This document shows positions 27,531 to 35,278 of a stretch of 64,000 nucleotides of DNA, piece after piece. The position numbers and the translations under genes are program-made. The stretch's first letter is position 1; the number at the start of each line of letters is the position of its first letter. The notes under the pieces were generated by a model. The model saw only the letters and a list, made by a program, of their open reading frames with translations. It was not told the origin of the DNA and ran no database searches. This DNA is from Methylibium sp035762065 (GTDB lineage Bacteria > Pseudomonadota > Gammaproteobacteria > Burkholderiales > Burkholderiaceae_C), in the NCBI RefSeq assembly GCF_035762065.1, contig NZ_DASTPW010000044.1:1-64000 (forward strand), written 5' to 3'.

Positions 27531-28214
27531 ATGTCGGACAAGCTCGTCTTGGTGGACTACGAAAACGTGCAGCGGATCGATCTGTCGATCTTGGACGAGA
27601 GCTATCGCGCGATCGTGTTCGTTGGTGCCAACCAGCAGCCGCCGAAGGCGGCGAGGCACCCCGCGACGGCGCATCGCTTCAGCCGAGTGGACTTCCAGAA
27701 GGTGGAGGGGACCGGCCGCAATGCGCTCGATTTCCACGTTGCCTTTCATCTGGGGCGCACCTTCGAGACGGCGCCGCAGACCGAGTGCTTCGTGCTGTCG
27801 CGCGACAAAGGCTATGACCCCTTGCTGCTGCACCTGAACCGGAACGGGGTGAAGTGCCGGCGCATCGAGGCGCTCGAAGAACTGCTGCCTCGCACCCTCC
27901 TGGCTGCCGTCGAGCCGCAGGTTGTGTGCAAGCGGTGCGGAAAGTCGAGCACGATCGAGCATCACGCGGGCCGCTGGTGTTCCAACTGCGGTTGCTTCTC
28001 CAGTCCCCCTGATCCAGCTCTGCTTCCTTCGCTGCAGCCGGGGTACCGGGACAACACACCGCGTCGGCCGTTCGCAGCCTTGCAGGAACGCGAGGAGGCA
28101 TCGAGACGCTTGACCGAGTGTGCGTGGTGCGACCAGCGGGTGGACATGGGCGACGGCATCTACGACGACGGCGAGTGGATGTGTGGTGCGTGCATTGCGC
28201 GCCATGCCCGTTGA
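27531..28214 (+). CDS. NYN/PIN-like protein with two zinc ribbons
   Basis: A 227-residue protein. The first 125 residues look like a NYN/PIN-type nuclease domain: an early acidic motif VDYEN (Asp9, Glu11, Asn12), VFVGANQ, and SRDKGYDPLL with the second acidic site. After it come a CKRCG...WCSNCG zinc ribbon and a second C-x2-C...C-x2-C ribbon at the end. Such proteins are common on mobile elements, and an RNA-related role is likely but unproven. The ATG follows a GTGAGA stretch; the frame is open upstream into the Fis remnant, so a longer form cannot be excluded. Confidence 0.7.
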   Translation: MSDKLVLVDYENVQRIDLSILDESYRAIVFVGANQQPPKAARHPATAHRFSRVDFQKVEGTGRNALDFHVAFHLGRTFETAPQTECFVLSRDKGYDPLLLHLNRNGVKCRRIEALEELLPRTLLAAVEPQVVCKRCGKSSTIEHHAGRWCSNCGCFSSPPDPALLPSLQPGYRDNTPRRPFAALQEREEASRRLTECAWCDQRVDMGDGIYDDGEWMCGACIARHAR

Positions 28215-29003
28215 CGGGTCTGGCCGACGCTCGGAATTGCGTGCGGGGCGCGTCCCTGCGGCGCAGGGCCGGGCTGTCGTGCTTTGCATCGAGCCGCCGG
28301 GAAACGCACCCCAACCCGGCGTCTCGCCCCTGACGGGCTTCCATCCCTCGCGCAACGCGGTCAGGCAGGCTGCGCCTGCGTCGCCCTGACGGCGGCCCGT
28401 CCCGTGGCCAGGGATCGCGGTCCCTGATGTCCGTCGCTGCGCGACCGACGGGTCCGCTTGACGAACGGGCCCGCTGCTCGCTGACTTCGCTGCGCTGCGC
28501 AGGCTGCGCAGCGAGCCCGATCGTCACCCCGGCCACCCGCCACGCCCGCTGCCGGGCCGCCCTGAAGACCAAGTCAGCTCGGGCCGGCTCGGCCGCCGCG
28601 CCAGTCGTTCGCCTGCGGCTTCCTTGGTGGCACGTCGGCCGCAGAGTCGCCGGCCCTCGTGATGGTTGGCTGGCGCCTCGCGGCGGCTGCGGTGCCAGGG
28701 ATACCTGTCACAGCAGCCGCTTTCGCGCGGGCCCTGGGGCGCTGCGGTCGCTGCTCGTTGAGCCGGTCGAACCCACCGCGATCCCCCCAACTGCGCCCCC
28801 GTCCCCACGAGGGGGACTTGTGGGGGGATCTTCGATGCGGTGGGCCGGGTGACCGGCTCACCGTTTCGTGCGTTGGCGACCGCCCGAACAGCCACCCCCA
28901 CCCCCCGCCCGCCCCCAAGGGCGGGAGCGAGGAGAGCCAAGCAGAAGGATCAGCTTTAAGCAGCCAACACGGATGCGGCCGGTCGTTCTGCAAGGAGAAG
29001 GTC
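28215..29003. other. Hairpin-dense non-coding region before ssb
   Basis: About 790 bases with no convincing gene on either strand. It is very GC-rich and holds several perfect inverted repeats: TCGCTGCGC/GCGCAGCGA (28487-28514), a large nested structure at 28759-28860, and CCCGCCC-CCAA-GGGCGGG (28908-28925). A role as a single-strand initiation or replication region is possible given the ssb gene just after it, but could equally be an intergenic repeat cluster. Confidence 0.6.
28759..28860. repeat. Large nested inverted repeat
   Basis: Perfect paired arms from outside in: TGAGCCGGTC (28759-28768) with GACCGGCTCA (28851-28860); CCCACCGC (28772-28779) with GCGGTGGG (28837-28844); GATCCCCCC (28780-28788) with GGGGGGATC (28822-28830); and GTCCCC (28801-28806) with GGGGAC (28812-28817). 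Small bulges separate them. The whole could extrude as one cruciform of about 100 bases. Confidence 0.85.
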
Positions 29004-29492
29004 ATGGCCAACGTTCAAGTCATCCAGCGTCATGCGCACCTGGCGGGCGCCGTCAAGCTCGAGTTCGTCAACGGCCGCGAAGGCAAGGTCGCCAAGGCTG
29101 TGCTGACCGCGATCAGCAACACCCGGCGCGGTTCGGGCGACGCCCGCGGAGAGGAGTCCACGGCGATCCAGTGGACGCTGTGGGGCAAGCAGGCCGAGCA
29201 CGCGGCCGAGTACCTCGGCAAAGGCTCGCACGTGAACATCGTCGGGCGCCTGCGCAACAACAACTACACCGACAACGAAGGGCAGGACATCTATGCCCTG
29301 GCCTTCACCGCCGAGGAGATCGACTACCTCGACAGCAAGGCCGAAGGCGAAGCGCGCCGCTCGCGCGGGGCCGGTCCCGACCGGGGCACGCCGTCGGGCG
29401 CGGATGCCACCACGGACAGCGCCGGCGCCGCGGCCCCCATGCGCAGCCGCAAGCCCCGCAGCGAACGCCAGCCGGCCCAGGCTGCCGCCTGA
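29004..29492 (+). CDS. ssb: Mobile-element single-stranded DNA-binding protein
   Basis: A 162-residue OB-fold protein that coats single-stranded DNA during transfer and replication. It has the SSB core (residues about 5-110) with the IQWTLWGKQAEHAAEYLGKG and GRLRNNNYTDNEG motifs. A basic, Ala-rich tail replaces the acidic DDDIPF tip of chromosomal SSB. That tip recruits host proteins, so this one may act more narrowly. AAGGAG lies before the ATG. The DUF932 gene follows after about 70 bases. Confidence 0.85.
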   Translation: MANVQVIQRHAHLAGAVKLEFVNGREGKVAKAVLTAISNTRRGSGDARGEESTAIQWTLWGKQAEHAAEYLGKGSHVNIVGRLRNNNYTDNEGQDIYALAFTAEEIDYLDSKAEGEARRSRGAGPDRGTPSGADATTDSAGAAAPMRSRKPRSERQPAQAAA

Positions 29493-29560
29493 ACTGCACA
29501 GGGCGGGGCGCTTCTCGCCTCGCCCGATCCATCCACGCACCGAATCATGGAGGTTCAAGC

Positions 29561-30412
29561 ATGAACACCACCTCGACCCTGGCCACGCGTTTTGCGCGTA
29601 GCACCTTCGTCGTCCGCAGCGAGACGCCGCTCGCCGAGGATCAGATGCGCAGTGCGGCGCCGTCCATCTTTGCGGAGGGCAAGCACATCAGCCGCTCCGA
29701 GCGCTACACGCACATCCCGACCATCGAGGTGCTGCGCGGCCTACGCAAGGAGGGCTTCGAGCCCTTCATGGTGGCGCAGAGCAAGAGCCGCATCGAAGGC
29801 AAGACCGAGTTCACCAAGCACATGATCCGCATGCGCCACGCGGGCCAAGTGCAGACCCGGCCAGAAGCGAACGAGATCATCCTGATCAACAGCCACGACG
29901 GCGCCAGCTCGTACCAGATGCTCGCGGGGGTGTTCCGCTTCGTCTGCTGCAACGGCCTGGTCGTGGGCACCGTCGCCAACGACATCCGCATCCCGCACAA
30001 GGGTCGCATTCAGGACGACGTGATCGAAGGCGCGTTTCGCGTGCTCGACGACTTCGAGGGCGTGGACGCTTCGACCGAAGGCATGAAGGCGCTGCAACTT
30101 CGGCCCGACGAGGAGAGGGCCTATGCGACGGCCGCGCTGGCGCTGCGCTATGGCGAGCGCAGCGACGGTCAGCCGCCTGCCCCGGTGACCGCCGAGCAAC
30201 TCATCGAAGCGCGGCGGCCTGAGGATGTTGGCCACAGCCTGTGGACGACCTTCCAACGGGTTCAGGAGAACACGCTGCGGGGCGGGCAGACCGGCCGCAC
30301 GGCGCAGGGCCGGCGCATCCAGACGCGTGCCGTCGGCAGCATCGACCGAAGCGTGAGCCTCAACCGCGCGCTGTGGGTGCTGGCCGAGGAGATGCGCAAG
30401 CTGAAGCACTGA
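29561..30412 (+). CDS. DUF932 family protein
   Basis: A 283-residue protein of the DUF932 family found on plasmids, ICEs and phages. Family-like motifs include HIPTIEVLRGLRKEGFEPFMVAQ, the MIRMRHAG and NEIILINSHDG strands, and the CCNGLVVG block. Its activity is not established. A GGAG lies 17 bases before the ATG (ATCATGGAGG), a little far for a ribosome site. It closes the ssb-DUF932 unit and is followed by a perfect 11-base inverted repeat. Confidence 0.8.
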   Translation: MNTTSTLATRFARSTFVVRSETPLAEDQMRSAAPSIFAEGKHISRSERYTHIPTIEVLRGLRKEGFEPFMVAQSKSRIEGKTEFTKHMIRMRHAGQVQTRPEANEIILINSHDGASSYQMLAGVFRFVCCNGLVVGTVANDIRIPHKGRIQDDVIEGAFRVLDDFEGVDASTEGMKALQLRPDEERAYATAALALRYGERSDGQPPAPVTAEQLIEARRPEDVGHSLWTTFQRVQENTLRGGQTGRTAQGRRIQTRAVGSIDRSVSLNRALWVLAEEMRKLKH

Positions 30413-30426
30413 GCGCTGAGGGACCA

Positions 30427-30453
30427 CGCTGGATTCGGCCCTCGAATCCAGCG
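30427..30453. repeat. Perfect hairpin after the DUF932 gene
   Basis: CGCTGGATTCG and CGAATCCAGCG, 11-base perfect arms with a 5-base loop, 14 bases after the DUF932 stop. No T-run follows, so it is not a classic terminator. Its core GCTGGATTC-GGCC recurs in the hairpin at 32643-32666 in the stb/mob divergent region, which suggests a shared DNA site. Confidence 0.8.
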
Positions 30454-30630
30454 CACTCCGGCTGCACCGCCCGACCATCGGGACGGTGCTTGCGTGCGTT
30501 TTGGACTGAAGGCGCGCTCGCCGGCTGGCGCCGGCTCGCGAGGTCCCGGCCGCCGGCCGTCGAGGCGCGGCGGCCGGGTACGGTCGCGGGAGGCGCTCCG
30601 GCCTTCGCACGGCGGAGCCACGCTTCTACT

Positions 30631-31089
30631 TCATCGCCCCTGTGACCAGGTCATCAAGGTCCACGTGGCGATCGATGCCGTCACTGCGGTGGCGGCGTGT
30701 GTCAGCCACGGCTCCCACGCGGACGACGTTCGAGAGCTCGCGGTCTGCACTGCCGTGGCAAGACGCTGCAGCGACCGCTCGACCTCGACACGAAACACCT
30801 CGCGAGCCGCCTCGGCGAGTGCTCTCGACTGGACTTCCTGCGCCCGTCGCGAGGCTTCCTCCGTGCGCTTCACGATGTGCTGGACCACCTGCGTCCGGGC
30901 GGTGTCGCTGACGGCCACCATGCGGCCTTCAAGCGCCTCGATCGCCGCCGACAATTGCGCGCTCGCCTCGGCGCACGCTTTGCGCGACGCGTCGATCCCC
31001 ACCCCCATCGCTTCGACCCGATCAAGCAGCCCCGCGATGTCGCCGATGGCCTCGACGATCAGTGCCTCGCGCGCCGTGCTCGGGGTCAT
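30631..31089 (-). CDS. Coiled-coil, C-terminally membrane-anchored protein (stbC position)
   Basis: A 152-residue protein that is almost wholly helical, with long heptad-like stretches (about 10-110) and a final hydrophobic segment that could anchor it in the membrane. Its ATG overlaps the stop of the ParA-like gene by one base. In plasmid R388 the third gene of the stbABC stability operon occupies this place and has no known activity. Sequence similarity to StbC itself is not claimed; the match is by order and neighbours. Confidence 0.6.
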   Translation of the reverse strand: MTPSTAREALIVEAIGDIAGLLDRVEAMGVGIDASRKACAEASAQLSAAIEALEGRMVAVSDTARTQVVQHIVKRTEEASRRAQEVQSRALAEAAREVFRVEVERSLQRLATAVQTASSRTSSAWEPWLTHAATAVTASIATWTLMTWSQGR

Positions 31090-31832
31090 CACGCCGCCGC
31101 GCTGTCTGAGAGCTGCGTCGTCGTGTCGGCTTCGCCCATCAGGCCGAGCGCCGCAAAGCACGCGTCCAGTTCCGGCAGCACGCCATGCGCCAGCCTGCGC
31201 GTGGCCAACTTGTGCGCCAGGGCAAGCTTCTCCGCGGAATCTTCAGCCCTCGCGATCAGCGCTTTGTAGTCGATCGTGTCGCGCACCCACTCACCAACGT
31301 TCATCCCTGTGCTCTTCAGCCGCGCGTAGATCTCGTTCTCGCCGAGCCGGCAGGCCAGGTCGGACTGTGCGACCGGATGGTCGGCCACGAAGTTGAGCAG
31401 GGGATGGAAACTGCGTGCCAGTTCTTCTCGATCGTCGACCATGTTGAACAGCAGGCGAACCCGAGACGATGGCACGCCGATCCGCGACAGCTCGACGAGC
31501 GTGGCGATGGTGTCCTGCTGCTGCTTCAAGGCCGGGACGGTGGGCACGACGAACGCATCGAAGTCCTCGTGGCTGCCGCGGTACTGGCGCATCAGCTCCA
31601 GCAGCTGCTCGACGTTGCTCGCGCCGATGTCGACGATGGCGCTGGTGACGGTCTGCAGGTACTCCTGCAGGTCGGCGAACTGCCTTCCGCGGATCGTCTG
31701 GGTCTGGCCTTCGGTCGCGTTCAAGCTCTCGACACTGATCAGGTCGGCGCCGTCGATGCGCGGCTGCAGGAGGTGCCGGGCGACGGTGGACTTGCCCACG
31801 TTGCCCGAGAAGTTGATGACGGCGATCTTCAT
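31089..31832 (-). CDS. ParA-fold ATPase, StbB-like
   Basis: A 247-residue P-loop ATPase with a deviant Walker A, FSGNVGKS (Lys14), that lacks the early signature Lys of true ParA proteins. The pattern MKIAVINFSGNVGKSTVARH is that of StbB/TraL-like plasmid proteins rather than chromosomal ParA. Such proteins help position or transfer plasmids. It is tightly coupled on both sides: ATGA overlap with the HTH gene upstream and a one-base overlap with the coiled-coil gene downstream. Confidence 0.75.
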   Translation of the reverse strand: MKIAVINFSGNVGKSTVARHLLQPRIDGADLISVESLNATEGQTQTIRGRQFADLQEYLQTVTSAIVDIGASNVEQLLELMRQYRGSHEDFDAFVVPTVPALKQQQDTIATLVELSRIGVPSSRVRLLFNMVDDREELARSFHPLLNFVADHPVAQSDLACRLGENEIYARLKSTGMNVGEWVRDTIDYKALIARAEDSAEKLALAHKLATRRLAHGVLPELDACFAALGLMGEADTTTQLSDSAAA

Positions 31833-32353
31833 CGCGGCTCCTTGTGACGCAGGAAGGGGTTGGTGATCTGGGTAGACATGAAGGCCTTGGCGACGTCCTC
31901 GCCGCGCGGGCCGTTGGCGAAGCTGCTCTGACCGGGTTGGTCGGGGGAGGGTGACCGGCCAGGGGATACGGGTGCCCCATCTCTCTTGGGCTGGGCGGCG
32001 GGTTCGACCACTGCCGCTTGCGAACTCAGGTCAAGCTCGCGTCGCGAGGTGTCTGCCGCAAGAGTGGCCGACGGATGTCTGCTTGCCCTGGTCACCTCAC
32101 GATGGACCGTGCTTCGGCTCACGTTCACACCGGCTGCGGAGAGCGCTTGGCGTATGGCCTCCAGCGTGTACCCGGTGGCGTACAGGCGATGAATCTCGTC
32201 TGCAAAGGGCAGCGCCTTGCGCGTGCATCGGCCAGGTGGCAGGCCGGGCACAAGGCGGACGGCGCCCAGTGCGTTCCGTACGATCGCTCGCGCACTCGTC
32301 GGGCGCTCTTCCGGGTCTGCTGACGTTGGATCCGTCGAACCGGTGTCGTTCAA
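31829..32353 (-). CDS. HTH DNA-binding protein, StbA/TraK-like position
   Basis: A 174-residue protein with a helix-turn-helix at about residues 50-85 (FADEIHRLYATGYTLEAIRQ, then VSRSTVHREVTR) and a long disordered Pro/Ser-rich tail. The TTG start is supported by a GGGAG sequence seven bases upstream. It begins right at the edge of the repeat-rich divergent gap, so it probably binds those repeats to control its operon and plasmid maintenance, as StbA does in R388. Function is inferred from the HTH and position. Confidence 0.65.
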   Translation of the reverse strand: MNDTGSTDPTSADPEERPTSARAIVRNALGAVRLVPGLPPGRCTRKALPFADEIHRLYATGYTLEAIRQALSAAGVNVSRSTVHREVTRASRHPSATLAADTSRRELDLSSQAAVVEPAAQPKRDGAPVSPGRSPSPDQPGQSSFANGPRGEDVAKAFMSTQITNPFLRHKEPR

Positions 32354-32404
32354 GCTGCACTCCCACGCGTCGCGAGTTCGGCGGAGTGCACAGAGGCTCG
32401 ATCT

Positions 32405-32592
32405 CGTGTCACCGCTTCCCGGTCCCGTCTTGTCAGCGTTTCACCTTGAACCGGTCTTGTGGCGGGTGTGTCACGCACGCAGCCCGCTGGCGTCGCACGC
32501 CGTCTCGCTGCGGTTGTGCCCGTGTCGCGGCTGCGTCCCGCGTTGTTTCGCTGCCGTCTCACAGTTTCCGAACTGGTCACGCTCGTGTCCCG
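32405..32592 (+). repeat. Repeated GTC-type motif array
   Basis: Short motifs related to (T/C)GTC-N-C recur on the plus strand: TGTCAC near 32407, TGTCAG near 32431, TGTCAC near 32469, CGTCGCAC near 32491, CGTCTCGC near 32501, TGTCGC near 32523, CGTCTCAC near 32554, TGTCCCGC near 32585. Several spacings are close to 10 or 20 bases, one or two turns of DNA. This looks like a protein-binding array. Confidence 0.5.
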
Positions 32593-32642
32593 CATGCGTT
32601 TCTCTGGAAGGCATTTTCGATGCGATGAAGGCTGCCTCGCCT

Positions 32643-32666
32643 GCTGGATTCCGGCCGAAATCCAGC
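32643..32666. repeat. Perfect hairpin in the candidate oriT region
   Basis: GCTGGATT (32643-32650) and AATCCAGC (32659-32666), perfect 8-base arms with an 8-base loop. The left arm and loop start share GCTGGATTC-GGCC with the hairpin at 30427-30453. Relaxases of the MOBP group usually recognise such an inverted repeat next to nic. Confidence 0.75.
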
Positions 32667-32784
32667 GGCTCAAGAGCCACGATTCGAGCCAACACTGAAT
32701 GCGAAGGTGAGTGCAGAGATAGGCTGCTTGCCGCCAAGTTGTGAAGCGTTCCGCTTGCCTCGCATCGCATCGATTTGCTCGGCC

Positions 32785-33369
32785 ATGAACACCCCGACTC
32801 ACGAGTTCGTCACTGTGGACATGCGCGGCCTTAAGGCCGCGTTGGTGGCGCGTGCGCAGGCGCAGCGGGTCAGCGTGTCGGTGCTGGTGCGTGCCGCGGT
32901 TGAGCGCGAGTTGGGGATCGTCGATGCATCACCCGAGCCTGAGGGCGCGATGCGCACCGCAGCCTCGGCGGGCTCGATCGTGAAGCTGTCAATCCGATTG
33001 ATAAGCGGCGAGGCCGAGCAGCTCGATGCCGGAGCACGGCGCGCCGGCCTATCGCGCGGCGCCTTCCTTGCGGGTCTGCTGGCGAACGTGCCGTCGTTGA
33101 CGGGCGACTCGGCGAGCCGCGTCGATTGCCTCGGTGCGCTCACCGCATCGAGTGCCGAGCTATCGACGTTGAGCCGGGAGATCCACCGACTGACGGCCTT
33201 GCTGCGTCAGGGCGAGGTGGGTCCAGCGCGGCAGTACCGCCGATTGCTCGACACGCTGGGCGCCGACGTGCGCGCGCACCTGATCCTGGCGGCGAGCGTC
33301 CTGGCCGACCTCCGGCCCGCGCGCCCATCCGCCGGGCGCGGCGAGTCGAGGCGACCCGCAGCCTCGTGA
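32785..33369 (+). CDS. Tandem ribbon-helix-helix relaxosome protein (MobC/TrwA-like)
   Basis: A 194-residue protein with two ribbon-helix-helix-like units. The first is at about 8-42 (FVTVDMRGLKAALVARAQAQ...) and the second at about 65-100 (VKLSIRLISGEAEQLDAGAR...). A helical C-terminal half follows, resembling MobC-type accessory proteins. These bind near oriT and help the relaxase. It diverges from the stb-like operon and ends 16 bases before the relaxase, matching trwA-trwC order in R388. The ATG at 32785 opens the first strand; an earlier start adds 26 residues without a fold. Confidence 0.65.
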   Translation: MNTPTHEFVTVDMRGLKAALVARAQAQRVSVSVLVRAAVERELGIVDASPEPEGAMRTAASAGSIVKLSIRLISGEAEQLDAGARRAGLSRGAFLAGLLANVPSLTGDSASRVDCLGALTASSAELSTLSREIHRLTALLRQGEVGPARQYRRLLDTLGADVRAHLILAASVLADLRPARPSAGRGESRRPAAS

Positions 33370-33385
33370 AGCAAAGGAGACCGAC

Positions 33386-34351
33386 ATGTCCCAACCACCC
33401 AACATCGACGGCGTGCTGATCCAGTGGGGCGACCGGCTCTTCTATCCCGGCAACCGCGTCGTCAAGACCAAGCCGCAGCCGAAGCTCAGTGTTCTGGCGG
33501 CACGCCAGCGCGCGGCGGCGATCCGCGAGCGCATCGAGGCGACGGTGGTGCGCCGAGCGCCCCAGGTGATGGTCAAGGTGACCGGCGGCGGGCGTGGCAT
33601 GAAGGCCATCGCGGCGCACTTCCGCTACATCAGCAAGAACGGCCGGCTCGAGATTGAAGATGAGCGCGGCGAGACAACGCGAGGCAAGGAGGCGCTGCAC
33701 GAGCTGACCGACGACTGGCGTTTCGGCGGCAGCCTCATCGAGGACGTGAGCGATCGACGCGAGGCCTTCAACATCATGCTGTCGATGCCGCGCGGCACTG
33801 ACCCGCTGACCGTGCAGTGGGCGGCGCGCGAGTTCGCGAAGATCGAGCTGGCCGACCACAAGTACCTGATGGTGCTGCACGACCACCAAGCCAACCCGCA
33901 CGTTCACATCAGCGTGCGCGTTGAGTCCAAGCACGGCCGGCGACTGAACCCTCGCAAGACCGACCTGCACCGCTGGCGCGAGACCTTTGCGGGGAAGCTG
34001 CGCGAGCGGGGTGTTGAGGCCGAGGCCACGCGACAGGCGACGCGAGGCAGCAGCCGAGACTACGACCCGCTATGGAGGATCAAGGCGCGGGAAGATGGAC
34101 GGCTTCGTAAGACTTTCGCAACGGCCAAGTCGAGCCTCAAGGCGCGCGGGTCGCGAGCAGAAGCGCTCGCCGCTTGGCAGCAACTCGGGCGAGTGCTTGG
34201 AGCATCGAACGATGACGCAGACAGGGAGCTGGCGCGTTCGATTGAAGGCTACGTGAGTGGCATGCGGACTGGCGATGTAGACCGGTCAGCAGGCAGAACG
34301 CCTGCGGCTGAGAAGACCTCCAAGACGGTGGAAATGGGGCCCGGTCGATAA
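33386..34351 (+). CDS. MOBP-like conjugative relaxase
   Basis: A 321-residue relaxase that would nick one strand at oriT and pilot it to the coupling protein. A probable catalytic Tyr is Tyr81 in AHFRYISKNG. The metal-binding His cluster is HDHQANPHVH with His165, His172 and His174, the histidine triad of the VirD2/MobA (MOBP) group. The C-terminus is only a basic helical tail, with no primase or helicase domain. AAAGGAG precedes the ATG. The recognition site should lie in the gap at 32354-32784. Confidence 0.82.
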   Translation: MSQPPNIDGVLIQWGDRLFYPGNRVVKTKPQPKLSVLAARQRAAAIRERIEATVVRRAPQVMVKVTGGGRGMKAIAAHFRYISKNGRLEIEDERGETTRGKEALHELTDDWRFGGSLIEDVSDRREAFNIMLSMPRGTDPLTVQWAAREFAKIELADHKYLMVLHDHQANPHVHISVRVESKHGRRLNPRKTDLHRWRETFAGKLRERGVEAEATRQATRGSSRDYDPLWRIKAREDGRLRKTFATAKSSLKARGSRAEALAAWQQLGRVLGASNDDADRELARSIEGYVSGMRTGDVDRSAGRTPAAEKTSKTVEMGPGR

Positions 34352-34405
34352 GGCTCGTAGTGGAGTCGCACCCCGATCCATAGCCAACGCGTGCTAGAAC
34401 AGCGC

Positions 34406-35278
34406 ATGCCCGCGAGATCAGTCCGTGACGTCAAGTCCGTCGAAGTTCATCCTGATCCGTGCCCGGAACTGCTCGTGGAGCGTGGGCCCGATAGCAAGGG
34501 AGTGGGCTCTTGGGTGCCCTTCGACAAGCACCGGCTCCTGTCGCACTACCTGGATGCCAGCCAACATGCTTGGCGGCAATGGGGCCATCGGGTGTTCATC
34601 GACCCGTTTGGGGGCCCAGGGCGGATTCAAGTCAAGGGTGAAAGCTTCACCCGTGACGGCGGTGCGGTCGTTGCCTGGCGAACGCTTCAGCGCGCAGCCA
34701 CCCCCTTCACACAGATGCTGGTCGGCGATCTTCAACAGGAGCGGGCTCAGGCCTGCGCTGACAGGCTGAGCGCCTTGGGGGCCAAATCGACGCCATTTAC
34801 CGGACCGGCAGTTGATACTGTTCGAACGATGGTCAGCGCCGTGCCGACGCGCGGGTCGCTTACCCTGGCGTACATCGACCCGTACAACCTGGAGTACCTG
34901 TCGTTCTCGATCATCGAAGCGCTGGCCTCGTTGACGAAGGTTGACCTGGCAATCAACTTCAGCACGATGGACCTGCAGCGAAATGCCGAATTCGAGTTCG
35001 ACCCGGGGCGTGCGCGGTTCGACGCTGCGGCACCCGGGTGGCGAGACGATCCGATCATCTGCTCATCGAACAAGCGAAACGTTCCGATCGCGTTCTTCAA
35101 CTACTGGTGCGGGCTGGTCAAGGGACTCGGCTTCCAGTACAGCAAGGAGATGCCCCTGGTGCGCAACGACGATGGGCACCCGATCTACCGGATGGTCTTC
35201 TTCGCCAGACATGACCTGCCGGTTCGGCTCTGGGGCGATGTCGCCCGCGACAAAAACCGCAGTCTGGACCTGTTCTAG
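34406..35278 (+). CDS. tcmP: Three-Cys-motif partner protein, TcmP-like
   Basis: A 290-residue protein of the family described as the partner of three-Cys-motif proteins. Family features seen are KHRLLSHYLDA near residue 45, FIDPFGGPG near 65, and a late AYIDPYNLEYLSF. The FIDPFGGPG and IDPYN motifs look like a Rossmann methyltransferase-type core. Its stop codon overlaps the stop of the convergent DUF5131 gene by two bases (CTAG). The ATG at 34406 was preferred to a GTG 15 bases earlier. Activity unknown. Confidence 0.75.
   Translation: MPARSVRDVKSVEVHPDPCPELLVERGPDSKGVGSWVPFDKHRLLSHYLDASQHAWRQWGHRVFIDPFGGPGRIQVKGESFTRDGGAVVAWRTLQRAATPFTQMLVGDLQQERAQACADRLSALGAKSTPFTGPAVDTVRTMVSAVPTRGSLTLAYIDPYNLEYLSFSIIEALASLTKVDLAINFSTMDLQRNAEFEFDPGRARFDAAAPGWRDDPIICSSNKRNVPIAFFNYWCGLVKGLGFQYSKEMPLVRNDDGHPIYRMVFFARHDLPVRLWGDVARDKNRSLDLF

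Larger units (their letters stand above)
32354..32784. other. Divergent mob/stb gap: candidate oriT and partition site
   Basis: A 431-base gap between the stb-like operon (left) and the RHH-relaxase genes (right), with no gene seen. It contains a same-strand series of (T/C)GTC-NC motifs (32405-32592) and a perfect hairpin (32643-32666), then the mob promoter. In R388 the same place holds the StbA direct repeats and oriT. No nic site could be assigned. Confidence 0.6.

Noticed and set aside
30427..30453. Rho-independent terminator after DUF932
   Set aside because: The stem is perfect but no T-run follows; it is reported as a repeat instead.
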